Positions 23,699 to 32,103 of a stretch of 64,000 nt of DNA are shown here, piece after piece. The stretch comes from Roseibium hamelinense. GTDB taxonomy: Bacteria; Pseudomonadota; Alphaproteobacteria; Rhizobiales; Stappiaceae. The translations under genes and the position numbers were made by a program. Each line of letters starts with the position of its first letter. Position 1 is the first letter of the stretch. Under the pieces are notes generated by a model. The model did not search any database. It was not told the origin of the DNA and saw nothing but the letters and a program-made list of their open reading frames with translations. The stretch spans positions 186,001-250,000 of the forward strand of contig NZ_VLLF01000009.1 of NCBI RefSeq assembly GCF_007830545.1, written 5' to 3'.

Positions 23699-25504
23699 CT
23701 ATCGCCACCCGAGCGCCGCGATCAACAACGTTAGACCAAGCAAAAAGACGATGAGCGCACCGACGATTTCAATCGTTCGGTGTACTCGCGTTGCCATAGC
23801 GCTTCCTTCTCCGAACAAACGCACGGCCAGATCCTTCACACCCACGGCAAGTCCTGCCAAAATCGCAACTGTGATCCCTGTTCCCACAGCCATCGCGAGC
23901 GTGGAAGCAATCCCCGCCGCGATCATGCCTTGCGACAACGCAAAAACCAACACAACCAGTGCCCCGGAACACGGGCGCAAACCAATCGCAAGGACAATAG
24001 AGACTGCTTTGGTCAGAGTAAGGGTGCCTTGCAGCATGTCAGGTGTTGGCGCGTGAGCGTGACCGCATGAAGTACAAACCCCATCAGCACCAAAATGATG
24101 ATGACCCTCGTGTCCATGATGGTCATGCCCCTCGTGGTCTTGGTGATGGTGGTGATGGCCATGCGCGAGAGCGAGGCCCGGACGAGCTTGAAACGACAGG
24201 AGAGATGGCCGGACTGCTTTGCTCCACAGTAGCCAGACGCCCAGACCCGTCACCAAAACATAGGAGCCAATCTCAAACCAACGCGCTGTATCCTGAATAG
24301 CTATCGACGTCAGGTTCAACAGAACAGCTGCCCCACCAACAAGCGCAATCGCGGTTACCGCTTGCGCAAAGGCAGAAACGAATGACAAAAAGATGCCTTT
24401 CTTCAGGGTCTCATTGTTTGCAACTACGTAAGACGAGATGATCGCCTTTCCGTGTCCGGGACCTGCTGCATGAAAAATGCCATATGCAAAAGACAACCCC
24501 ACCAGCAGCCAGCCAGCATTCGGATTGGAGCGAAATGCTCGAAGTGCACCAACCAGTTTTTGATAGAATTCACTTTGTAGCTGCGCAATTTTGCCGAAAA
24601 GTGAGCTGAACATGCCAGTCTGCGAATCAGCACCGGACGGGTTTGTTGCCCTCGGTAGGGGCGATAACGGAGCTAAGGCGTCGATTGCGCTAAAACCATC
24701 CGTTTCTGTTGTGCCCGAATCGTCCACCGAAGCACCAGCAGCCCCAGAACATGTCACAATCATCTGGTTGACCTGAGTCTGGGCGGCGGCCTGGAGTTCC
24801 GGTGGCAGATCTCTTTGGTCGGGTCCGATCTGTGCGAGCGCATAAGCAGTCGCCTGATCGAGGGGGGGCGGTTCTTTTCGAACCACATTGCATCCGCGCG
24901 GCGCATTTTCGATTCCAACAGCGCCCTTTTCCTGACCAAATCGAAAATCGACATAATAAGTTGGATCATAAATGTCGAGGGTGATCGGCTTGCTTGCGTC
25001 AGTAGCCTCTTTAAGCGGCAAAGTGAAGTGCAGCTCAAGGAGCTTAACGCTCTCAGGCATCTCACCGCCGTTCATCTCTACATCTTCCCGCATGGCAATG
25101 ACGTCTTCGGGTTTGATTACCCAATAGTCCTTCATCGGGACGTCGACCACTTGGAGCCAGTAGTCTTCAGGAGGGTTGAAGTCGAGTTCTATGCGGCCAT
25201 TGTCCCCAAAAGTGAAATATCCAAATTCACCCATGCTTTCGACATTAATATCTGCGAGTTCGGACAGTTCTTCGCGTGAATAGATACCGTCCCCATTCGT
25301 GTCGAACCCCTGAATGGCAAAAGCAGTGTATGCATCATCAAATCGGAAACTGTGGCGGACGGCAGTTGCGATACCAGCGTCATCGAATACGAGCTCTGAG
25401 CGAGCTTCAACGAACACATGGGGGTGCGCTGCAGCAGGCGAGCAGATGGCTGCGATCATTGCGATCGCTAATGCCGCACATGTACAAATTGCTTTAAATT
25501 TCAC
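23699..25504 (-). CDS. DUF1007 - NicO (RcnA-like nickel/cobalt transporter) fusion
   Basis: About 601 residues. After a signal peptide ending PAAAHPHVF comes a periplasmic DUF1007 domain (~25-225) that includes an EF-hand-like loop DTNGDGIYSREEL. A linker (~225-300) leads to a NicO/RcnA membrane domain with GLSFAYGIFHAAGPGHGKAI, a His-rich cytosolic loop (~425-465: HGHHHHHQDHEGHDHHGHEG, then CTSCGHAH) and GLRPCSGALVVLVFA. DUF1007 and the NicO permease are usually separate neighbouring genes; here they form one open frame. The start is placed at GTG 25504 because GGGGC lies 5 nt before it; TTG 25516 is also in frame. Probable role: nickel/cobalt export. Confidence 0.9.
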   Translation of the reverse strand: MKFKAICTCAALAIAMIAAICSPAAAHPHVFVEARSELVFDDAGIATAVRHSFRFDDAYTAFAIQGFDTNGDGIYSREELSELADINVESMGEFGYFTFGDNGRIELDFNPPEDYWLQVVDVPMKDYWVIKPEDVIAMREDVEMNGGEMPESVKLLELHFTLPLKEATDASKPITLDIYDPTYYVDFRFGQEKGAVGIENAPRGCNVVRKEPPPLDQATAYALAQIGPDQRDLPPELQAAAQTQVNQMIVTCSGAAGASVDDSGTTETDGFSAIDALAPLSPLPRATNPSGADSQTGMFSSLFGKIAQLQSEFYQKLVGALRAFRSNPNAGWLLVGLSFAYGIFHAAGPGHGKAIISSYVVANNETLKKGIFLSFVSAFAQAVTAIALVGGAAVLLNLTSIAIQDTARWFEIGSYVLVTGLGVWLLWSKAVRPSLLSFQARPGLALAHGHHHHHQDHEGHDHHGHEGHHHFGADGVCTSCGHAHAPTPDMLQGTLTLTKAVSIVLAIGLRPCSGALVVLVFALSQGMIAAGIASTLAMAVGTGITVAILAGLAVGVKDLAVRLFGEGSAMATRVHRTIEIVGALIVFLLGLTLLIAALGWR

Positions 25505-25745
25505 ACGAAGCCCCAATGCCCTGCCATCACGTTATAGTATTACAACCTCTTGCATACGGATCACGGCAGGATCAAGGCAGTCTGACGACTGCAACGCAAA
25601 ACCGCGAATAGATTATTTCAACGCTCGAAGAATGTTTTTCGAAAAAAAATTGCTTCTCATAGCGATACGTGGGGAACAAAAGCGGTAAATTTTCGTGAAA
25701 TCCAGCTATTTTTATATCAATAACAACAACCTTCCGAGCCAATCC

Positions 25746-26825
25746 ATGAACGCATTGAACAAATCGATCGAACCCGGTGCCGTCTTTGACCACGGCGAGT
25801 TCTGTGACCACGAGAATGTTGTGTTTGTTCGCAACAAGCGAACCGGCCTGTCTGCAATTATTGCTGTACACGATACCACTCTCGGCCCTGCATTGGGTGG
25901 CTGCCGTGTTTGGCCCTATCCCAATCCTCATGATGCTCTGAATGATGCATTACGATTGTCGAAGGGAATGACCTACAAAAACGCGCTTGCAGGCCTCAAT
26001 CTAGGCGGCGGCAAAGCGGTTATTATTGCAGATGCACGCGAGACAAAGACCGCCGCTATGATGGAGGCTTTCGGCGCCCATGTGGACCGTTTGCACGGCA
26101 CCTACATCACAGCGGAAGATGTTGGGGTGTCGCCTGCGGACATGGATGCGGTATCTCGCAAAACCAAGCATGTGCGCGGAACCAGCGCAATGGGCTTGGG
26201 AGACCCGTCTCCTTTTACCGCACTTGGTGTTTTTGAAGGTATTAAGGCGGCCGCCCGCCATGTTTTTGGCAATGATGACCTAAAAGGCGTAAGAGTGTCT
26301 GTACAGGGTCTCGGGCATGTCGGCTTTGATGTAGCAAGCCGACTCCACGACGCAGGTGCAAACCTTATTGTCTCAGACATCCATGCGCCCGCTGTTGAAA
26401 AAGCGGTTACCGCATTCGGAGCCAAAACCGTGGAGGCGCCGGATGCTCATGCTGTGGATGCTGAGATCTTCGTGCCATGTGCCCTCGGTGCTGGCCTTAA
26501 TCGCAATACAATACAAAGCATCAAGGCGAAAATTGTCGCGGGGGCCGCAAACAACCAGCTCGAAACCCCCGAAGACGGTCGGGCCTTGAAGGACCGTGGT
26601 ATTTTGTATGCTCCTGACTACGCGATCAATGCTGGTGGCGTTATTTCAGTTGCACTGGCAACGCACAAAGATCACGAAGAAGGCGTACGTGCCAAAACCA
26701 TGCTGATCGGGGACACACTCACGGAGATATTCCAAAGATCGGTCCTAGAAAACAAAACGCCTGAAGCCGTCGCCGATGAGATGGCGGAAGAACGCTTGGC
26801 GGCAGCGGCAAAACGGCATTTATGA
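25746..26825 (+). CDS. Leucine/Glu/Phe/Val dehydrogenase family enzyme
   Basis: 359-residue amino-acid dehydrogenase, leucine dehydrogenase-like. The N-terminal domain has LSAIIAVHDTTLGPALGGCR and GMTYKNALAGLNLGGGKAVI, with the catalytic Lys. The C-terminal Rossmann domain has VSVQGLGHVGFDVASRL. It reversibly deaminates branched-chain or aromatic amino acids to 2-oxo acids with NAD+. The start is set at ATG 25746; an in-frame GTG at 25695 would add 17 residues rich in Asn and Tyr that do not look conserved. A clear terminator follows. Its products are the class of compounds TakP-like receptors bind, but no direct link is shown. Confidence 0.92.
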   Translation: MNALNKSIEPGAVFDHGEFCDHENVVFVRNKRTGLSAIIAVHDTTLGPALGGCRVWPYPNPHDALNDALRLSKGMTYKNALAGLNLGGGKAVIIADARETKTAAMMEAFGAHVDRLHGTYITAEDVGVSPADMDAVSRKTKHVRGTSAMGLGDPSPFTALGVFEGIKAAARHVFGNDDLKGVRVSVQGLGHVGFDVASRLHDAGANLIVSDIHAPAVEKAVTAFGAKTVEAPDAHAVDAEIFVPCALGAGLNRNTIQSIKAKIVAGAANNQLETPEDGRALKDRGILYAPDYAINAGGVISVALATHKDHEEGVRAKTMLIGDTLTEIFQRSVLENKTPEAVADEMAEERLAAAAKRHL

Positions 26826-26840
26826 ATTTGGCCTGGTTGT

Positions 26841-26864
26841 GCAGGGGCAACTCATAGCCCCTGC
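26841..26864. terminator. Bidirectional-looking terminator after the leucine-dehydrogenase-like gene
   Basis: Perfect 8-bp stem GCAGGGGC / GCCCCTGC with an 8-nt loop, followed on the plus strand by GCTTTCTTAATT. It sits between convergent genes ending at 26825 and 26880. Confidence 0.7.
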
Positions 26865-26879
26865 GCTTTCTTAATTGGC

Positions 26880-27341
26880 TTAAAAGTCTGATTCGTCCAG
26901 GTCAGTCTTTTCCCATGCGCGACTTAGCTCATCATACGCATCGGCGAAACCAGCCTTTAAATCTTCCCAAGCATTTTGAGCTCCAACCTGAATAGCGCCA
27001 TATCGTTCGCTCAGACGGTTTCGAGCATCTTGTAGCGCTTTCATGTTTTCCTCCGCGCTCGCTTTGGCGTCATTACTCATTTCAGACCAATTTTCGCGCA
27101 GCTCTTTTTGCCGTGCGGCAATATCCGCGTCTAACTCCGCAAGAGCCTGTTTCGCAGCCTCTACAGCCTTATCGCGCTCTTGTGCGGAATAGGTTCCGAT
27201 TGCGTCAATGGCTTCGCGAACCTGCTCACGGACTTCCCGAGTTGACAGTTCCGTTTTTTGATCCTCTTGGATCTGGGCATGTACCGGTGGAACAAAGGCA
27301 ATAGCAATACAAGCAGCCAAAACACCTGTGCGGAAAGACAT
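26880..27341 (-). CDS. Secreted coiled-coil protein of unknown function
   Basis: 153-residue protein. The start at MSFRTGV (27341) gives a clean Sec signal peptide ending PVHAQ; an upstream start at 27383 would add 14 residues. The mature part is nearly all charged helix with heptad-like spacing (EVREQVREAIDAIG, KAVEAAKQALAELDADIAARQ, ENMKALQDARNRLSERYG), and an acidic end TDLDESDF. No catalytic motif is visible. It may be a periplasmic stress or envelope protein. It is downstream of the TetR gene on the same strand, with a 122-bp gap. Confidence 0.75.
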   Translation of the reverse strand: MSFRTGVLAACIAIAFVPPVHAQIQEDQKTELSTREVREQVREAIDAIGTYSAQERDKAVEAAKQALAELDADIAARQKELRENWSEMSNDAKASAEENMKALQDARNRLSERYGAIQVGAQNAWEDLKAGFADAYDELSRAWEKTDLDESDF

Positions 27342-27463
27342 CTTGCAAAACCCCAGATTGAATTTTAGCGGCAATGTAACCATGTGCAGAAAAGCCGTCC
27401 AGCGTCATTGATAAATATATTTTAGGGGCACACAAAAAGCCAGACCGGCACCGCGGTTACACC

Positions 27464-27994
27464 TTAATCGTTCGCGGTTTCTTTAAATATTCCGAGCACC
27501 AAGGGAGAGGCCGAAGTTAGTGCTTTGTCGCCTTGCGCGGACCAAGCGGCAGTAATGCCTTCATGAATCACGTAAAGTTGCTGGCCGCAGCGTGGACAAC
27601 CGCAAGCTTGGGACAGAAAATCAACAATTTCGGCCTTGTGCCGCAGAACTGTGTTGGAAATCGATTTGCTGTCCGGATGGGCAGACAGGGCGTGGAAGAA
27701 AAGGCAGCCGTTGGAGCTGTTTGTGTCCATCCAAATTCCGAGCCGCTTGATCACATGAAACGCGGCCTGAATGCCTGGTGGCGGCATTCTTTCAGCGAGA
27801 TGTGTCAAATAACGCTGCTGCCTGTAATCCAACGCGCCCACTATCATCTCTTCACGCGAAGGAAAATACTTGTAGAGCGTTCGCAGACTTACCCCGGCAC
27901 CATCTTTGAGATCCGGAACACTCGGCTCGGCAAAGCCGCGTGTGCGAAAGACGGTTTCCAACCCGGCAGCTATGACATTTTTCTTCGCGTCCAT
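27464..27994 (-). CDS. TetR/AcrR-family transcriptional regulator
   Basis: 176-residue repressor-type protein. The N-terminal helix-turn-helix lies at ~5-48 (AAGLETVFRTRGF...VSLRTLYKYFPSREEMIVGAL). The ligand domain contains GCLFFHALSAHP and a Cys pair in CGCPRCGQQL that could sense metal or redox state, an inference only. A perfect dyad 6 bp before its start codon is almost certainly its own operator. No divergent target gene is present, because the upstream LysR gene is on the same strand, so other targets must lie elsewhere. Confidence 0.9.
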   Translation of the reverse strand: MDAKKNVIAAGLETVFRTRGFAEPSVPDLKDGAGVSLRTLYKYFPSREEMIVGALDYRQQRYLTHLAERMPPPGIQAAFHVIKRLGIWMDTNSSNGCLFFHALSAHPDSKSISNTVLRHKAEIVDFLSQACGCPRCGQQLYVIHEGITAAWSAQGDKALTSASPLVLGIFKETAND

Positions 27995-28000
27995 GAGACA

Positions 28001-28024
28001 ATGGTAGAATTCTCATTCTACCAT
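28001..28024. promoter_or_regulatory. TetR-type operator dyad
   Basis: Perfect 9-bp arms ATGGTAGAA / TTCTACCAT around a 6-nt centre, ending 6 bp before the TetR start codon and overlapping where its ribosome site would be. Dyads of about 24 bp in this position are typical self-regulatory operators of TetR-family proteins. Confidence 0.75.
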
Positions 28025-28058
28025 GTCAAATAAAGAGGCAAACCCATCCCCGGGAACT

Positions 28059-28973
28059 TCAATCGGTAGCCACCAAATTGTTTGCGCTCCGTTTGCCGAA
28101 CCAGGCAACAAGGAAGTCGACCAGCGCCCTGACTTTACCGCTCAAATGTCGGCGATGTGGATAAACTGCGTAGATGCCCCGCTCTGCAGGCTCGTAGTCA
28201 TCCAAGAGGACCTGTAACCGGCCATTACGCACGTCCCCGGACACAAAGAACAGCGGCGTTCTCAAATAGCCGAGGTTCAAAAGAGCAGCTTCGCGAGCAG
28301 CGGATGCGCTGTTGACCTCAATCGGCCCACTCACACTGACCGAAACACGTTGTCCACCCTGTTCGAAGGCCCAGTTTTGTTTGAAACGATAGTTTGTATC
28401 GATAATGCACGGTTTTTGCGAAAGATCCTGCGGCGTTCTTGGAAGACCAAATTGTTCGATTACCTCGTCTGTTGCAACGATAACAGTCCGGAACGGGGCA
28501 ATGCGCCGCGCAATCAGACTAGAGTCGGCCAAGTCTGTTACACGGATTGCAAGATCAAAGCCCTCTTCAACCAGATCAACAAACCGGTCCTCAAGACGCA
28601 GGTCCATAACGATTTCAGGATTTTCTTTCAAAAACTCCATCATGGCCCGGTTCATCATCTGGTCACCCATGGACCGGGGCGCCGATACCCGCAATCGTCC
28701 CCGGACTTCGCCATGCGCTGATTGGACGGATGCTTGGAGATCATCAATCCGTTGCAGGATATCTATCGCTTCCTTGTAGTATGCCTCACCGGTCTCCGTA
28801 AGAGATACCTGTCGAGTTGTCCGGTTCAGCAAGCGCACGCCAAGCTCATCTTCCAGTTCCCCGATATATTTGGAGACCAGGGCCTTCGAACGCCCCATCT
28901 CGCGTGCCGCTGCCGAAAAACCTTTGTGGTCAGCAACTTTGATGAAACACCGCATGCGGGTTATCGCGTCCAT
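28059..28973 (-). CDS. LysR-family transcriptional regulator
   Basis: 304-residue regulator. The winged helix-turn-helix is at 1-60 (FIKVADHKGFSAAAREMGRSKALVSKYIGELEDELGVRLLNRTTR), with a substrate-binding-like domain from ~90. The replacement of the usual QSA by SKALVSK and the RTTRQVSLTETG run place it in the AaeR/DsdC-neighbour subgroup seen in proteobacteria. It starts 21 bp after the gamma-glutamyltransferase-like gene on the same strand, an unusual position since LysR genes normally face their targets, so cotranscription is likely. Confidence 0.92.
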   Translation of the reverse strand: MDAITRMRCFIKVADHKGFSAAAREMGRSKALVSKYIGELEDELGVRLLNRTTRQVSLTETGEAYYKEAIDILQRIDDLQASVQSAHGEVRGRLRVSAPRSMGDQMMNRAMMEFLKENPEIVMDLRLEDRFVDLVEEGFDLAIRVTDLADSSLIARRIAPFRTVIVATDEVIEQFGLPRTPQDLSQKPCIIDTNYRFKQNWAFEQGGQRVSVSVSGPIEVNSASAAREAALLNLGYLRTPLFFVSGDVRNGRLQVLLDDYEPAERGIYAVYPHRRHLSGKVRALVDFLVAWFGKRSANNLVATD

Positions 28974-28994
28974 AGCCCCTCCTTGGCCCTATTG

Positions 28995-30599
28995 TCAGGC
29001 GATAGCGGCGCCGCCATCAGCGCGTGGATCATGCGCCCCTTCGAGACCACCACGGCTGTTGCGGACAATCATGCCCGCATGCCCCATTGTGTCAGAATAG
29101 TCTTCATCCAGTACGACAACGTTGTGCCCGGCTTTTTCCAAGTAACGGAGCGTATCAGGGTCAAACCGGTTCTCAAGCCGCAAAGCGGCTGTTTCATCCC
29201 CCCAGGTCCGGCCGAGCAGCCAGCGTGGCGCGTCGATTGCAGCACCAACACTTTGAGAGAACATGATATGACGGCTGTAGATGGCGGCTTGTGTTTGTGG
29301 CTGCCCCTCCCCGCCCATCGTTCCATAAGTCACAGTTCGGCCATCTACCATTCGTGCCATTGCCGGATTGAGGGTGTGAAAGGGCAGCCGTCCAGGCGCA
29401 AGTGCGTTTAGGGCATCTGGGCGCAGTGAAAAACTTGAACCCCGATTTTGCCAGGTGATCCCGGTTTGCGGCAAAACGCAGCCGGACCCGAACTCCCAGT
29501 ATATGGACTGAATAAACGAGACACTAAGCCCTGATTTGTCGACTGCTCCCATCCAGATAGTGTCGCCGGCAGATGGAGCGGTCGGCCACTCGAGTGCTCT
29601 GTGGAGAGAAATTTTGGCCGCCTCGGAATCAAGCCATTTCTCCTTCAGATAGTGTCTCGGCGACTCAGGTGCGTAAGCTGGGTCTGTGACCAATCGATCC
29701 CGGACCAGAAAAGCTCTTTTTGTCGCTTCGACAAGCGCGTGGACATATTCGGGGCAGCTGGCGTCACGAATACTCAACCGATCAAAAAGCGCCAAAATAA
29801 TGAGGGACGCCAGTCCTTGAGTTGGAAGGGGCGCATTGAATATGGTGCCCATTTTCAATTGCACCTTTAAAGCTTCCTTGAACCGGGCTTCAAACCGTCC
29901 CAAATCCGCGCGTGTTACGGGCGAACCGATTTGCTCCAAGTCGGCAGCTATGGACGCTCCGACATCGCCTTTGTAAAATTCAACAAACCCCTCCAACCCA
30001 AGATGCTCAAGTGTGTCGGCGAGACGTTCTTGTTTGAGAAGGTCGCCCTCTTGCGGCGGCTTGCCGTCTAAAAGAAAAACATTGGCAAATCCGGGCTGGG
30101 GCGCAAGCTCGGGCAGCTTTTGAGTTGTTAGCTCAGCCTGGCTTTTCGAGACAACGATGCCTTCTTTCGCGTATCGCACTGCGGCGGCCAAGAGGTCGCG
30201 CCGTGGGGTTTTGCCCTTCCCAAGACGCTTTGCCGCCTCCAAAGCAAGATCCCAACCAGCGACGGTTCCAGCGACAGTGAGAGCTGCCAAAGGACCGCGT
30301 GTCGGAACGTATTCATAACCCGCATCATTATAGGCTTTAATGCTTGCACCACTGCCGGCCCCGCCACAGGCCATAAGAGCTTTTGGATCTTTGCCATGCT
30401 CAGCGATGAGCCAAAAACCATCTCCTCCGATGGCGTTCATGTGCGGATAGACCACAGCGATAGTACTTGCCGCAGCAATCATCGCTTCAATTGCAGATCC
30501 GCCATCGCGCAGAATTTCGGCGCCAGCATCAGCAGCCGCTTTATGCGGCGCCACCACCATTCCGCCAGAAGACGTTACCGTATCCATTCCGTTTTCCAT
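28995..30599 (-). CDS. Gamma-glutamyltransferase-family protein
   Basis: 534-residue Ntn-hydrolase-like protein. Family features include GGMVVAPHKAAADAGAEIL, GGSAIEAMIAAA, NAIGGDGFW and, at ~340, GDTIWMGAVDKSG, where the Thr corresponds to the autoprocessing nucleophile of GGT (usually TTH). The C-terminal part has LPFHTLNPAMARM, GTMGGEGQPQTQAAI and RENRFDPD-like LENRFDPDT. No signal peptide is visible, so it is probably cytosolic, unlike classical periplasmic GGT. It could hydrolyse gamma-glutamyl or cephalosporin-like amides. Starts at 30599 or 30587 are possible. It begins 1 bp after the DUF2937 gene and is followed by LysR. Confidence 0.85.
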   Translation of the reverse strand: MENGMDTVTSSGGMVVAPHKAAADAGAEILRDGGSAIEAMIAAASTIAVVYPHMNAIGGDGFWLIAEHGKDPKALMACGGAGSGASIKAYNDAGYEYVPTRGPLAALTVAGTVAGWDLALEAAKRLGKGKTPRRDLLAAAVRYAKEGIVVSKSQAELTTQKLPELAPQPGFANVFLLDGKPPQEGDLLKQERLADTLEHLGLEGFVEFYKGDVGASIAADLEQIGSPVTRADLGRFEARFKEALKVQLKMGTIFNAPLPTQGLASLIILALFDRLSIRDASCPEYVHALVEATKRAFLVRDRLVTDPAYAPESPRHYLKEKWLDSEAAKISLHRALEWPTAPSAGDTIWMGAVDKSGLSVSFIQSIYWEFGSGCVLPQTGITWQNRGSSFSLRPDALNALAPGRLPFHTLNPAMARMVDGRTVTYGTMGGEGQPQTQAAIYSRHIMFSQSVGAAIDAPRWLLGRTWGDETAALRLENRFDPDTLRYLEKAGHNVVVLDEDYSDTMGHAGMIVRNSRGGLEGAHDPRADGGAAIA

Positions 30600-30600
30600 T

Positions 30601-31095
30601 TCAATTGGGTGCTGAACGCCGGCGGATCCGCACTAAACCAAAAAACACCCTGAGCACAAAATACCCAATGCCTGCTCCAGCGGCAGCGCTAACTGCGCCT
30701 TCGATTTTCACCGGAACAGCCGGTTCAAAGTCGGAAACCGTTGCCTGCGCCAACTCTTGGTCCAATCCGGTTATGATAATGACCAAGCGCTCAAAGGAAC
30801 CAGAACTTTGAAGAACCTGTTGCTGACTTTTTAGTAACCTTACCAGCCGGGCTGCCGTTGTAGACATGCTGTTTCCACGTGCTTGCAGGAAAGGGTCTTC
30901 ATTATCTTTCAGGCGCAAGATCGCCGCTTGGACAGAAAGGCCAAAGCCAGCCGCATCCCGCTGAAAGTCACCCATGACCTGTTCAAGAGCATCGATCGCG
31001 CCTCCCAGCCGCTGACGATATTGTTGCGCGAATTCCGGCAGCCGGGAGGTAACCGAACCACAAGCGAGCATCACCAGCAAAACGAATACTCGCAT
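30601..31095 (-). CDS. DUF2937-family membrane protein
   Basis: 164-residue protein of unknown function. It has an N-terminal hydrophobic segment MRVFVLLVMLACGSV, the conserved SRLPEFAQQYRQRLGGAIDAL, a helical middle region and a C-terminal membrane helix (AVSAAAGAGIGYFVLRVFFGL) with a basic end. GGGGGCAG lies 4 nt upstream of the ATG at 31095, which decides the start over longer frames. Members of this family are probably inner-membrane proteins with the middle region outside. It lies in a row with the CobW, WD40 and gamma-glutamyltransferase genes. Confidence 0.8.
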   Translation of the reverse strand: MRVFVLLVMLACGSVTSRLPEFAQQYRQRLGGAIDALEQVMGDFQRDAAGFGLSVQAAILRLKDNEDPFLQARGNSMSTTAARLVRLLKSQQQVLQSSGSFERLVIIITGLDQELAQATVSDFEPAVPVKIEGAVSAAAGAGIGYFVLRVFFGLVRIRRRSAPN

Positions 31096-31114
31096 AAAAG
31101 CTGCCCCCGATTTC

Positions 31115-32092
31115 CTAAGACTGCAGAGAAATGATCCCTGCTTCTCCTTCTTCAGACCCAAAGGCGAGCCGCAGTCCGGCAGGGTCCCAACCGAGCGCAG
31201 ATACCGGACCTTTTGCCGACTGGCGGAGAAGAACTTCGGCGTTGTCTTCAAACCGGCACATGACAATCATGCCATCACTGTACCCGATCGCCACGACAGC
31301 TTTTTTAGGGTGGCAGGATACACATGACACCAGCGCATCACTACGCGTGCCGAGTTGCAAGGGCGACTGACCCATCGGACCCGTTTTACCGAAAAACGGC
31401 CAAAGGATCGCAGCGTTGGCACCAGAAGTGGCAAGGTAGCGCCCTTTAACCGACCAGCTCCAGCTTTTGACTTTCGCAGGATACCCGGTCATGCGCATAT
31501 CTTGCTGGTCGGACAGCCTCCAGCCGTGCAGCGCATTCTCCTGCATGGTTGTTACGAGGTATTTTCCGTCCGGCGAATACGAAGCACCCAGATGAGCACC
31601 CTTCCATGAAAATTCAACAGGATTGCCGCCAGCACTCGCCCACCAAAGCGTGGCGCCGCCATAACGAGCGACAGCCAGGCGTTGTCCTTTGGGCGCAAAT
31701 GCCAAGCCACCTACGGCCCGCTCATGGGTAAATTCTCTCTCTGTACCGGTTTGAAGACGCACCCACGCAGTGCGCCCTGAGGCGAACGCAACAGAACCGC
31801 CGGGCCCGCAAGCAAGAATATCAATCCATTTGCGCGGCCGTTCGGCCAAAATGATGACCGTACCATCTGCCTCGAGTTTTTTGATGCACCCATCATCGCC
31901 TGAAGTCACCAGGCTCGTCGTATCGCGGCTAAGCTCCGCTGCCAAAAGCCCGCCTGTGTGCACCTTAAGGTCAAGCAACCGCTGGCCAACGCGTTTGACT
32001 GTCCCATCGCCGAGCGCAAAAAAACCATCCTCATTCAAAAAACCGCAACTCACGACAAAGCTGCCGGCTTCAACTGGTGCTAGTATCGGCAC
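31115..32092 (-). CDS. WD40-repeat protein, CobW-associated
   Basis: 325-residue beta-propeller without a signal peptide. WD-like repeats are recognisable around LVTSGDDGCIKKLEADGTVI, GLAFAPKGQRLAVARYGGATLWWA, ASYSPDGKYLVTTMQENALHGWRL and SVKGRYLATSGANAAILW, about six or seven in total. Genes of this type commonly follow a CobW/ZNG1-like GTPase in alphaproteobacteria, and here the gap is only 11 bp. It is probably a scaffold or partner in zinc homeostasis; the mechanism is not known. Confidence 0.85.
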   Translation of the reverse strand: MPILAPVEAGSFVVSCGFLNEDGFFALGDGTVKRVGQRLLDLKVHTGGLLAAELSRDTTSLVTSGDDGCIKKLEADGTVIILAERPRKWIDILACGPGGSVAFASGRTAWVRLQTGTEREFTHERAVGGLAFAPKGQRLAVARYGGATLWWASAGGNPVEFSWKGAHLGASYSPDGKYLVTTMQENALHGWRLSDQQDMRMTGYPAKVKSWSWSVKGRYLATSGANAAILWPFFGKTGPMGQSPLQLGTRSDALVSCVSCHPKKAVVAIGYSDGMIVMCRFEDNAEVLLRQSAKGPVSALGWDPAGLRLAFGSEEGEAGIISLQS

Positions 32093-32103
32093 GCGAAAAT
32101 TCC

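Noticed and set aside
24000-24200. CAT/ATG-rich repeat in the metal exporter as a DNA repeat element
   Set aside because: It simply encodes the His-rich loop of the NicO domain; the same holds for 32390-32510 in the CobW-like gene.
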